Assembly: GCF_042680125.1 (NCBI RefSeq)
Contig: NZ_JBHTNY010000079.1
From: Robinsoniella peoriensis
GTDB taxonomy: Bacteria > Bacillota > Clostridia > Lachnospirales > Lachnospiraceae
Reading direction: 5' to 3' (one strand)
Length of the DNA: 17,057 bases
The translations under genes were made by a program, and so were the position numbers. Shown here piece after piece: positions 7,137 to 15,465 of this stretch. The notes below the pieces were generated by a model. It worked only from the letters and a program-made list of their open reading frames with translations. It was not told where the DNA came from and did no database searches. Numbering within the stretch: position 1 is the stretch's first letter; every line of letters starts with the position of its first letter.

Positions 7137-7496
7137 ATGATATTTGTGGTTGTGGATAACAACAAAAACGATTTGGAGTTACTTACACAATCAATTACCG
7201 CCGCCGTGCCGGAGTGTCAGGTTCAGCCGTTCACTGACCCCCTGCTCTCGGCCAAATACATCTGCAACAATCCTGTGGACGTGGTGTTTTTGGCGGATAC
7301 CATGCGCCCTGTCAATGGCTTTCGATTGCTGCAGGCGCTGCGAAAAAACATTCCCAATCTGGCGGTGGTCATGTTGTCAGACAGTGAGCTGAATAGATTA
7401 AATGCCCTTCATGCGGGAGTTGATGATTATCTGCTCAAACCCGTATCCGCAGACCTATTGGGTGGCGTGTTAAAACATAACAGCGAAAAAGCATGA
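7137..7496 (+). CDS. Stand-alone receiver-domain protein, probably a degenerate receiver
   Basis: 119 residues that form a single CheY-like receiver with no output domain. The start is supported by GGGAGG at 7123-7128, 8 nt before ATG. Conserved features kept are Asp7 of the acidic pocket, Ser81 (switch Thr/Ser position) and Lys101 in YLLKP. Aligning without gaps on DVVFL and on NGF places Ala53, not Asp, at the phosphoacceptor site (FLADTMRPVNG instead of FLDIxMPxxxG). The second acidic residue is Asn8, and the conserved Pro is Arg57. Asp54 could be a displaced acceptor. The sequence resembles the receiver half of SARP/BTAD-type regulators, so an output domain may have been lost, but no such remnant is evident downstream. 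It is third gene in the cyclase-kinase operon. It is likely a protein-protein switch or a decaying regulator. Confidence 0.8.
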   Translation: MIFVVVDNNKNDLELLTQSITAAVPECQVQPFTDPLLSAKYICNNPVDVVFLADTMRPVNGFRLLQALRKNIPNLAVVMLSDSELNRLNALHAGVDDYLLKPVSADLLGGVLKHNSEKA

Positions 7497-7610
7497 ACCA
7501 TTACCGATTTAGGACTTTGGACACCAAGGGGAAACTGGGCAATACGGTATGTTATTCATCGATTACGAATGAAAGTAGTGATCAGATAAGTCGTTTATCT
7601 TAGCAAAGTT

Positions 7611-7640
7611 AAAAGCCCACCATAATCGGTAGGCTTTATT
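7611..7640. terminator. Bidirectional rho-independent-like terminator
   Basis: The arms AAAGCC (7612-7617) and GGCTTT (7632-7637) pair, with an inner ACC/GGT extension (7619-7621 with 7628-7630). Read on the minus strand, the stem sits about 50 nt after the stop of the large secreted protein and runs into TTTT, as in a classical terminator. Read on the plus strand it follows the receiver gene by about 115 nt with a weaker T-run (TTTATT). It therefore separates two convergent transcription units. Confidence 0.6.
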
Positions 7641-7689
7641 GTGATGCTTGTTATTTGGTCGTTGAGAGTTACGTCATATTAACTAGTAC

Positions 7690-10600
7690 CTATTTTATCT
7701 TTGCTGACTTTCTGGCTGAATATGCGCTCCGATAAGTCTTATCACCAACCTTTTGTACAGCTTTTATCTTATAGGAATAAAGTCTGCCTTTTGTCAGCTT
7801 CTTATTGGTATACGCAATCTTCCTGGAGCTTAACGTTGCCACTTTCTTATATTGCCCCTTCTTGCCAACAGCGCGGTAAATCTCATATTTGTCAGCTCCC
7901 ATAACCTTCTTCCAGTTTACCTTGATAGAGGATTTTTTTGCTGTTGTCTTTACTTGCGCAGGTTTTGAAAGCGTTGCTTTCCTATATACCACATTAGAAT
8001 AGCTGCCGTATTTCTTTGCACTATTCACATTCTTATAGGCCCTTACCCTGTAGTAATATGTTTTACCATTTTTAAGTGATTTATTGGTAAATGACGTCTT
8101 GCTTCCTGATATAATTGTACTAATTTTCTTATAGCCGCTACCTTTCTTCGTAGAACGGTAAATTACATATCCGGATGCTCCGTTCACCTTTTTCCACGTA
8201 ACCTTGATCGACGTCGCGCCTGCACTTGCCGTTTTGACATTTGTCGCTTTAGGAACTGGAAGTGTTAGGGATTTCACACTTGTATATACACTGTAGTCCT
8301 TTCCATCCTTAACCGTCTTATAAGCACGTACTTTATAATAATATGTCGTTCCTATGATCAGGTTATTTTGAATGAAAGTACACTCTGTCGTTGTTCCGGC
8401 TAATGTATAGCTGCCGTTCTGAGCAGTGGAATACCATACCTCATAACCCTCTGACCCGTTAGTCGCAGTCCAATTTACCTTCATTGAGGCAGCGCCAGCT
8501 ATTGAAGCGTTCAGGTTGGAAGGCGGTTTGATTTCAGCTGTCGGTTTAGGAACCGGAAGTGTCAGAGATTTCACACTTGTATATATACTGTAGTCCTTTC
8601 CATCCTTAACCGTCTTATAAGCACGTACTTTATAATAATAAGTCCTTCCCATGGTCAGGTTATTTTGAATGAAAGCACATTCTGTCGTTGTTCCGGCTAA
8701 TGTATAACTGCCGTTCTGAGAAGTTGAATACCATACCTCATAACCTTCGGATTCATTTGCCGCAGTCCAATTTACCTTTATTGATGTCGTGCCTGCTATT
8801 AAAGCGTTCAGGTTGGCAGGTGGAGAGATTGCAGGCACAGTATCATTCTTTACAGTAAGCTTAAAAGAGCCGCTGTTAGAGATTTTTCCTGCTGTCAGCT
8901 TTATCTTTACTTCATAATTCCCCTCTGAACCGGATGCCGGACGTCCAGATATAATACCGCTGGATGCATCGCAAATTAATCCTTCAGGTAAGTTTGCAGC
9001 TTCAAAAACTACATCCTGATTACCCGTGTATTTATACGGAATAGCCAGTCGGTAATCGGCACCTACTGTGGCCGTATTATCTTGCAACTCACCCAATGAA
9101 AGAGATACAACCGGTTTTGAGACCACAATGTTATCAAAGGATACATCCAGGTTTGAACTTTCATTGTGTTTATAGGAGGTGACACGCAAGGTACCGAAAT
9201 AGCCCAGTTCGTTTGGCAATTTCTCATACAATTGCCACTGCTCCGGTTCTTCCTGGCCCTTAAGCCACATCTTTACATAATAATTACCGAAACGTACCAT
9301 AATTTTTATTTGATACCAGGATTCTTTTTCAATCTGCAAATCTACTTGCTTTCCATTCATATGAACTCCAGCTTCACCTTTATTGTAATGATAAGTTTGT
9401 TTATCTGATTTGTCCAAGTAACTGCCGGCAAACAAGCTTTCATTTTTCGATAACTGCTCATCCCCATCTTTGGCAGAAGCAAACCCCTGCACAGATATCG
9501 ATTCCCAATCATGCGTAAAAGCATGATTTGCATTAAATTTCATTTCCAGCTCGATTACAGCTGTATTATATTCTATCCCTTTCAGGTAAAAACCATTATG
9601 TTGACTTGTACCATCAGTGGATTGCAATCTGAGTACCTTATTACCGTCTTCTTCCTCTACACTGACACCTCCATCTATGAATGAACCCAGTAAAGGGTCG
9701 TCCTGATCTAATTCTCCAGTCTCATGATCTTCAAGATCGGTGGATACGTCAATCTCCAGGTTATCAGGTGTCTCTGTGTTACCTTTTCCATCACTGGCCA
9801 CCAGTTTTTTCAGGGTTGCTATACTTTCCAACCAATCAGACTCGATACCGGAAGCCGCAAAGATATCTTCATTGGTTATGTCCAAAACTTTTCCACTATA
9901 GGAAGGAATTTCTGTTGTCCCATAATTATTGTTTCCATCCCGCCAGGAAATAAATGAACCGCTGCCATTCGATGAATCGTTTCCATACCAAAGTTCATTG
10001 TAAGAATAATTACGATTGCGGCTGTCTATATCATTATAGAACACTTCGAAATACGCAGTACCTTCATCCGTATATACACTTCGAACGCCATGAACCTTAT
10101 TATAAGCTATGATGGAATCCTCTTGCTGACCAAGTGTATATAGTGCACCACCATCTTCTGTTAAAACCTGGTTGGCATTGTCAATATGATTATAAACAAT
10201 GGTATTTTTCCTGGCTGTCTGTGACGGATAATCAGGGTAATGGGTACCTGAGTAATTAGACCTATCATCCTGGTTCTGCCACCCCCAACCAAAGTTAATG
10301 GCTGAGTAGGGAACATTTGTGATTCTGTTATGGGAAAACTCCACATTCTCAGCGTATAGAGCTGTCAACGCATCTGCTTGTGTAAACATGGTACATGTAT
10401 TTTCTATATAGTTGTTACTGACAATGATATTTTTGCATATACCTTCCACACCAATCGGATATTTATTGTCCTCTGTGGTTTCCGGCGGACCGTCCTCACC
10501 AATATGCACATGCTGAGTATGTCCGATAGTCGCCGCATTCCCTGCCGTATCCATGAACACATTCCCCGTAATCTGAGAATCAACCACATCATTGATGTAG

Positions 10601-13383
10601 CCAATACAGGTGCCGCTGGACAGTGTTGTAAACGCATTACCGGTAAACACAATGCCACTGGCATTCTCTACATTTACCGTGCCTTTGGATATATCAGTAT
10701 TGTTATACAGCCAATAGTGCCAGTCTCCGTTGCTGATATATTTGGTGTAAGCCGCCATATTCTGAACACTGGCAAAGCCCTCTGAGTTTTCAACGACTTC
10801 CAGGCCTTTGTCATCATAGGTGAATTTGATACCGCTAAACTGTAAATTCTCAACACGCTCTGAGGTATTGTTACCTTCAATACGAATAAGGCCTTCACTC
10901 AATGGCGCAACTATTTCAGAATCATAGATATCAACGCCCGGTTCTGGATAATAGTACAGTCTATTGATGGCTTTATCAAAATAAAACTCACCGGGATTTT
11001 TCAAAAGCTCCAAAGAATTTTGAATTACAAAAGTATTATAACCTGTATTCTCTCTCACATTGCCCCAAAAATCCACATAGGCAAAATAAGGTTCAAAATT
11101 ACACTGCCAAGCCAAACATGCCGCTATGGCACCATATGGTTGCTGCAGCACAAAAGCGGTGTCTCCCTGTTTCTGCCGGTCGGAGTATTGATTGGCAATC
11201 GCATCAAGCTGATTCCGGTTCCGCTGCTCATCAGCGGGGTTCGTGTTAATGTTCACCGCTTTTGCAAGTGGAGCGCCACCATCTTCACCTGGTGTTACGC
11301 TTTTGATTTCTTGCAGACCTACAGTAACAACATTCCAGGTTTTTTGCTGACGTATCTCTATATCCTCAGGGTTTGTCAATTCTTCTGCGCTGTCAACCGT
11401 AAAACCCAGTTCATCCCATTTTAGCAAAACCCCGGCGGTCTCGGTTCCGCCGTCAAGAGCCCATGATTCGTTTCCTGATATTTCTACGGTTCCATAAGGA
11501 CCACAAGTACGGGCGCTGGTAGATGTCAATTTTGCTTCTACGCCATTCACAAAAAGATTACGCAGTTTGGTATCACGATTCAGCTCTGCCACATAGATCT
11601 CAGGGTTCTCATCCCATTGCTTCCACCCGTCAACTCCAATGCCTCCGTTCAGATTAGGTACCTCTCCGGGAATGGCCTGATATATGATAGAATATCCATT
11701 GCTGCCAGAATCCCCTACACCAAACTCAATTGGTTCCGTAACAGAATAGGTTCCACCGCCCAACCATACAAGGAGGTCACCCTCCATATTTTTGTTCCAA
11801 CCATTATTTGCTATAGCCTCTTTAGCAGCCTGAATACTGTTAAAGGGGGCATCTTTGGAACCATTACCTCCGCTTTCCGCTTCTGGTGATACATACAGTT
11901 CCCGTTGAACATCCCGGACAATAATCTGAATTTCTGCTTCTATCTCGTTCGGATTGCCTATTGGCAGTTCTGTAAGAGTAATTTCTTCTTCAACAGCTTT
12001 TCCCAACGTAATTTCCAGACTGCCATAAATAGTTTGAGGTTCATCTAATTTCGTATCGTCAAAAGTCTCGGTATTCCATACAACCGGAACCTTCGTCTGT
12101 TTCGAGGGCATAGGCTGTGTGATGTTTGAGAACTCTTTTTCTAAAGTCACATCTATACTAAAAGGTAACACTAAATTTTCTGCCGTCGTTCCTTTTGGTA
12201 CGCTGACAGGAGCTGCAACTGCCGATACAATGGCATTCACAACCGGATCGCCAATCAATACATCAAAAGACTCACTCAAAGCAGGATCAGCAATTGAAGT
12301 GATTGTCACAGTGATTTTCTGGTTAATACTTGAATCAAAACCTGTAACTATGTATTCCGTTTCATCCAACTCCACCATGCTGCCATCAGAGTACTTTAAG
12401 GAAACCTTCATACCCTGCGGGTCGAAAATATCACCAATATTATATTCCAACTTATCCGGCGGACTTATAACAATTTCCAATGGTTCTTTTTCTGTCACCC
12501 CAATATTATATTTATCAGACAGATAATCATATACCTGTGTTGTTTCATCAGGTGTTAGTACCCGGTCATAAGCAATGACCTCGGCAATTTTACCAGTGAA
12601 GTAGCGATTATTTCCTGCTGAAATCCCCATTCCTACATACATGTCAGTACCTATTCCGGATGTTGTTGTCACTTTTCCAGCTTCACTTAAGACTTCTGTG
12701 CCATTAAGAACAAGCGTATGGGTATCACCATTTTTTATTGCCGTATTGATAGATATTTCGTTGGTGGCTTTGTCAAAACGGGACACCCCACTTTCCGCAC
12801 CTGTTCCAAAACGCATCATGATTTGCTCTTTATAGGGTGCCAAGCTCATTGTACCCCAATCGCCGCTTTCTGTCCAAAACAATGCTGTATTGATATCCGA
12901 ATAAGAGTTTCGTATGGGATCTTCCCCTTCGTATTCAGCTACCACCATCAACGTGATTTCACTTTTTCCATTATAGTCAATTGTAACACCATGCAGAGAA
13001 TCTGTACCGTCAAATTGCATATAGTCATATCCATTGCTTTGTTGCAAAGTGATTCCACCTGTTCCATTAATAGTCGAGAACAAATCTCCACCCGCCTGAT
13101 TTTCCCATGAGCTGACACTCCCATCGGTCTTAATTACACCGGTATCTGCTTTCAGCCATAAATTTAAGTTTTCTTGCGGAATATCCTGACCTGTATCAGG
13201 TGCATCCTCTTTCATTACATCTGCTGCTTCGTGATTAGTTTCAAGCAGTTCCACACCAACATTTTCTCCCTGCGCAATGACAGGAACTGTTAAACATGAA
13301 AAAAGCAAGACCATAGTTAAGCATAATGATACTATTTTTTTTGTACATTTCCCATTTTTCCTGAATATTCGACTGATGTTCAT
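7690..13383 (-). CDS. Giant secreted multidomain protein with GH141-like beta-helix and four FnIII repeats
   Basis: 1,897 residues, preceded by TAAGGAGG (13393-13400) 9 nt before ATG. Order of parts: Sec signal peptide (1-38, cleavage near VIAQG); LamG/concanavalin-like domain (about 72-290); Ig-like domain with DPQGMKVSLKYSDGS (about 300-376); second Ig-like domain (380-490); right-handed beta-helix enzyme module (about 494-1200); LamG-like sandwich (1208-1425); He_PIG-type Ig (1426-1513); four FnIII repeats (1519-1897), the last two strongly basic. The helix opens with LYVSP...DAPFNSIQAAKEAI and carries EDGGALYTLG (about 1076) and YTDEGTAYFEV (about 1104), patterns I associate with GH141 (alpha-L-fucosidase/xylanase). 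The fold is secure; exact substrate is not. No LPXTG or SLH anchor is seen; the basic tail may bind the wall. It lies downstream of a sugar ABC transporter, so it probably supplies that transporter. Stop is TAG. Confidence 0.88.
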   Translation of the reverse strand: MNISRIFRKNGKCTKKIVSLCLTMVLLFSCLTVPVIAQGENVGVELLETNHEAADVMKEDAPDTGQDIPQENLNLWLKADTGVIKTDGSVSSWENQAGGDLFSTINGTGGITLQQSNGYDYMQFDGTDSLHGVTIDYNGKSEITLMVVAEYEGEDPIRNSYSDINTALFWTESGDWGTMSLAPYKEQIMMRFGTGAESGVSRFDKATNEISINTAIKNGDTHTLVLNGTEVLSEAGKVTTTSGIGTDMYVGMGISAGNNRYFTGKIAEVIAYDRVLTPDETTQVYDYLSDKYNIGVTEKEPLEIVISPPDKLEYNIGDIFDPQGMKVSLKYSDGSMVELDETEYIVTGFDSSINQKITVTITSIADPALSESFDVLIGDPVVNAIVSAVAAPVSVPKGTTAENLVLPFSIDVTLEKEFSNITQPMPSKQTKVPVVWNTETFDDTKLDEPQTIYGSLEITLGKAVEEEITLTELPIGNPNEIEAEIQIIVRDVQRELYVSPEAESGGNGSKDAPFNSIQAAKEAIANNGWNKNMEGDLLVWLGGGTYSVTEPIEFGVGDSGSNGYSIIYQAIPGEVPNLNGGIGVDGWKQWDENPEIYVAELNRDTKLRNLFVNGVEAKLTSTSARTCGPYGTVEISGNESWALDGGTETAGVLLKWDELGFTVDSAEELTNPEDIEIRQQKTWNVVTVGLQEIKSVTPGEDGGAPLAKAVNINTNPADEQRNRNQLDAIANQYSDRQKQGDTAFVLQQPYGAIAACLAWQCNFEPYFAYVDFWGNVRENTGYNTFVIQNSLELLKNPGEFYFDKAINRLYYYPEPGVDIYDSEIVAPLSEGLIRIEGNNTSERVENLQFSGIKFTYDDKGLEVVENSEGFASVQNMAAYTKYISNGDWHYWLYNNTDISKGTVNVENASGIVFTGNAFTTLSSGTCIGYINDVVDSQITGNVFMDTAGNAATIGHTQHVHIGEDGPPETTEDNKYPIGVEGICKNIIVSNNYIENTCTMFTQADALTALYAENVEFSHNRITNVPYSAINFGWGWQNQDDRSNYSGTHYPDYPSQTARKNTIVYNHIDNANQVLTEDGGALYTLGQQEDSIIAYNKVHGVRSVYTDEGTAYFEVFYNDIDSRNRNYSYNELWYGNDSSNGSGSFISWRDGNNNYGTTEIPSYSGKVLDITNEDIFAASGIESDWLESIATLKKLVASDGKGNTETPDNLEIDVSTDLEDHETGELDQDDPLLGSFIDGGVSVEEEDGNKVLRLQSTDGTSQHNGFYLKGIEYNTAVIELEMKFNANHAFTHDWESISVQGFASAKDGDEQLSKNESLFAGSYLDKSDKQTYHYNKGEAGVHMNGKQVDLQIEKESWYQIKIMVRFGNYYVKMWLKGQEEPEQWQLYEKLPNELGYFGTLRVTSYKHNESSNLDVSFDNIVVSKPVVSLSLGELQDNTATVGADYRLAIPYKYTGNQDVVFEAANLPEGLICDASSGIISGRPASGSEGNYEVKIKLTAGKISNSGSFKLTVKNDTVPAISPPANLNALIAGTTSIKVNWTAANESEGYEVWYSTSQNGSYTLAGTTTECAFIQNNLTMGRTYYYKVRAYKTVKDGKDYSIYTSVKSLTLPVPKPTAEIKPPSNLNASIAGAASMKVNWTATNGSEGYEVWYSTAQNGSYTLAGTTTECTFIQNNLIIGTTYYYKVRAYKTVKDGKDYSVYTSVKSLTLPVPKATNVKTASAGATSIKVTWKKVNGASGYVIYRSTKKGSGYKKISTIISGSKTSFTNKSLKNGKTYYYRVRAYKNVNSAKKYGSYSNVVYRKATLSKPAQVKTTAKKSSIKVNWKKVMGADKYEIYRAVGKKGQYKKVATLSSRKIAYTNKKLTKGRLYSYKIKAVQKVGDKTYRSAYSARKSAKIK
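8251..8823 (-). repeat. Near-identical 297-bp tandem duplication encoding FnIII repeats 1 and 2
   Basis: The segment from 8251 recurs from 8548, an offset of 297 bp (99 codons). Similarity is very high for almost the whole unit; for example 53 consecutive bases starting at 8291 and at 8588 are identical. At protein level both read GSYTLAGTTTEC and YKVRAYKTVKDGKDYS. FnIII repeats 3 and 4 are clearly diverged from this pair. The near-identity at synonymous positions points to recent duplication or gene conversion and a site prone to copy-number change. Confidence 0.9.
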
Positions 13384-13690
13384 CTTTACAATCCTCCTTA
13401 CTGTATTGACAAGTTTTCCAAGTAGAAATTTACTTGATTCCCTTTAGTTGTAATTAATATAACATGGTAAACTTAAAGTTGCCATGTATATAATATTTCA
13501 TGTTATGTATTTATTTTACTTTGGCTGTTGGTGTTTGATTGTTTGGTTTATATTATAACCCTCCTCCTGACTCTACGTTTAGCCTTGTCTGTTACCAGCC
13601 AGCACGGGGGACTCCGCTGATGGTGGCTCGCTACGCCTTGCCATGGGGTGTTCCACCCGCTAAACTATCCGCCCTTTTTTCTGGGCGCAC
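13384..13690. other. Intergenic region between permease and secreted enzyme: AT-rich leader and GC-rich island
   Basis: The part next to the enzyme gene (13401-13560) is very AT-rich and should contain its promoter, though no convincing hexamer pair stands out. It has an imperfect 26-bp inverted repeat (13462-13487, ACATGG...CCATGT, 10 of 13 pairs), a candidate operator. The part next to the permease (about 13566-13690) is abruptly GC-rich with short stems GGGTG/CACCC (13646-13650 with 13654-13658) and CGCCC/GGGCG (13670-13674 with 13683-13687). It lacks a T-run on the minus strand, so it is not a standard terminator; it may be a dispersed repeat. Confidence 0.45.
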
Positions 13691-14518
13691 TTAGCCTTTA
13701 ACAGCCCCTGCCGTCATACCAGAAACGATATATTTCTGTCCCAGCAAGTATACAACTACAACAGGGAGACTTGTCAGCAAAATATCAGCACATATAAGAT
13801 TCCAATCTTTAAAATACATCCCAAAAAAATTATATACAGATAAAGTCATCGGCCATTTATCAGAACTGCTCAGAAAATAAAGTGGTGATATAAATTCATT
13901 CCATGTATTCAGAAATGTTAATATAATTACAGTTGCCAATGCCGGTTTTAAAAGAGGTAAAATAATAGTTACAAATAGTCTTATCGGACCGCAGCCATCG
14001 ATTACGGCAGCCTCATCCAAATCAACCGCAATCTTTGCAACAAAACCGTGAATCAGGAATATTGCAAACGGTAACTGCATGGCAGTATACAATAAGATAA
14101 TCCCCAAACGTGTATTATTGATATGTAAAAACATCATGACCTTAGTCAATGCAACATAATTCACTGGCATGGTAATCCCTAAGACCATAAACATATAGAA
14201 AAATACATTTTTTTTAGATGGATTTCTTGAAAATACGTACGCTGCAAGTGCTGCTAAAATAGCACATATTGCTACGCTGCCCACTGAATAAAGTACACTG
14301 TTTAAAAATGATGTTATCAATTTCCCTTTTTCAATTACTATGGAAAAGTTTTCCCAACAGATCGGAAATCCGGGTAAAACCAAATTCATATCCGATGCCG
14401 CATTCGTATCCTTTAAAGAATTAAATAGGATAAGAAGTAACGGAATTAAACAAATAAGAGAAATAATCCATGCAATTCCATTTGAACATATGGATGCTAT
14501 TTTTCTTTTCACTTTCAT
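13691..14518 (-). CDS. CUT1 sugar ABC transporter permease, MalG-type
   Basis: 275 residues with six predicted membrane helices (the first about 12-32, the last about 245-265). The cytoplasmic EAA loop that docks the ATPase reads DLDEAAVIDGCGPIRLFVTI followed by ILPLLKP, a close match to the MalG-side consensus EAAxxDGAxxxxxFxxIxLP. Length is normal for the family. Its ATG overlaps the stop codon of the upstream permease by one base (TAATG), so the two are translationally coupled and made in equal amounts. The partner ATPase is not in the window; such loci usually borrow a shared MsmK-like ATPase. Substrate is likely an oligosaccharide, judged from the neighbouring secreted enzyme. Confidence 0.93.
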   Translation of the reverse strand: MKVKRKIASICSNGIAWIISLICLIPLLLILFNSLKDTNAASDMNLVLPGFPICWENFSIVIEKGKLITSFLNSVLYSVGSVAICAILAALAAYVFSRNPSKKNVFFYMFMVLGITMPVNYVALTKVMMFLHINNTRLGIILLYTAMQLPFAIFLIHGFVAKIAVDLDEAAVIDGCGPIRLFVTIILPLLKPALATVIILTFLNTWNEFISPLYFLSSSDKWPMTLSVYNFFGMYFKDWNLICADILLTSLPVVVVYLLGQKYIVSGMTAGAVKG

Positions 14519-15396
14519 TATTCCTGTACCTCATTTCTTGTCATGATACGAATCATGAAGAATCCAATAATTACCATAAATATAAACATAACAGAAGATA
14601 GTGCGGTACCAATCGCATATTGACCTGTTCCAAACTTCTTAAACACAGCCGTATATAAAACTTCTGTTGTTGCTTTACCAGGTCCTCCATTGGTTAATGC
14701 ATAGATCATATCAAATACCTTCAAACCATAAATAACATTTAGCACCGTAGTTGTAGCTAGTGTGGGCAGTAATAACGGCAGTGTTACGAATCGAAACTTC
14801 TGCCACCCCGATGCTCCGTCCAGACCTGCTGCCTCATAATACTCAGGTGAAATAGATAAAATACCTGCGATCAAAATAGTCATGATATATCCGGTACCTC
14901 TCCAGATATCCACCCCCATAACAGAGCCAAATGCAAACTTTGGACTTGTCAGCCATTTCTGTGCTAAAAAGTCAAGACCGACAGCTCTAAAAAATTCATT
15001 TAAAAGTCCATTTCCAGGATCTAAGATCGATGTAAATATCATACCTAAAATTAATGTAGATAATACAGAAGGCATAAACATAACCCCTCTGTGAAAATTA
15101 CGTACTTTAATAGATTTTGTTAGCAGAACAGCCAATCCAAGTCCAAGTATATTTTTCAAGATTGTTGTAATAAAAGTAAATCCTAATGTATTTTTTATGA
15201 TTTTCAAATAATTTTCATCAGCCGATAGTATAACTTTAAAATTATCCAGCCCTACGAACTTTAGTTTATCCGTATAAGCTGACCAGTCTGTAAACGAATA
15301 ACCAATACCAATAATACTTGGTATTACGAACAACACTGTATATAGGATAAGTGCTCCCGCGGCGAACCATGTCGGATACAACTTATTTTTATTCAT
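14518..15396 (-). CDS. CUT1 sugar ABC transporter permease, MalF/UgpA/LplB-type
   Basis: 292 residues, six membrane helices beginning with one at about 10-32. The EAA loop is SPEYYEAAGLDGASGWQKFR followed by FVTLPLLLPT, the MalF/UgpA-side consensus. It would form a heterodimeric channel with the overlapping downstream permease. A purine-rich AAAGGAA (about 15407-15413 on the plus map) precedes the ATG by about 10 nt. It follows the solute-binding-protein gene by 69 nt containing a stem-loop, so it belongs to the same operon, probably at lower expression. Confidence 0.93.
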   Translation of the reverse strand: MNKNKLYPTWFAAGALILYTVLFVIPSIIGIGYSFTDWSAYTDKLKFVGLDNFKVILSADENYLKIIKNTLGFTFITTILKNILGLGLAVLLTKSIKVRNFHRGVMFMPSVLSTLILGMIFTSILDPGNGLLNEFFRAVGLDFLAQKWLTSPKFAFGSVMGVDIWRGTGYIMTILIAGILSISPEYYEAAGLDGASGWQKFRFVTLPLLLPTLATTTVLNVIYGLKVFDMIYALTNGGPGKATTEVLYTAVFKKFGTGQYAIGTALSSVMFIFMVIIGFFMIRIMTRNEVQE

Positions 15397-15424
15397 ATGA
15401 TAATTCCTTTCCTTATTTATATAA

Positions 15425-15452
15425 GATAGCCGATACTACTATACCGGCTATC
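15425..15452 (-). promoter_or_regulatory. Intercistronic stem-loop between binding protein and permeases
   Basis: Perfect 8-bp arms GATAGCCG (15425-15432) and CGGCTATC (15445-15452) flank a 12-nt loop. On the transcribed minus strand it lies 13 nt after the binding-protein stop and is followed by an AT-rich stretch without a real T-run. It is more likely an mRNA 3'-end stabiliser or partial terminator than a full stop. Hairpins in this position are known in maltose-type operons to raise binding protein over permease levels. Confidence 0.6.
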
Positions 15453-15465
15453 ACATAAAAATGCT

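Noticed and set aside
10378..10785. Open frames of 130-135 codons opposite the giant secreted gene (also 11020-11424, 12119-12526, 12718-13110)
   Set aside because: They are antisense shadows of a gene with clear domains; no RBS and no family resemblance.
13670..13687. CGCCC...GGGCG hairpin as terminator of the permease operon
   Set aside because: On the minus strand the loop is A-rich and no T-run follows the stem; the T-run in the loop on the plus strand is not where a terminator needs it.
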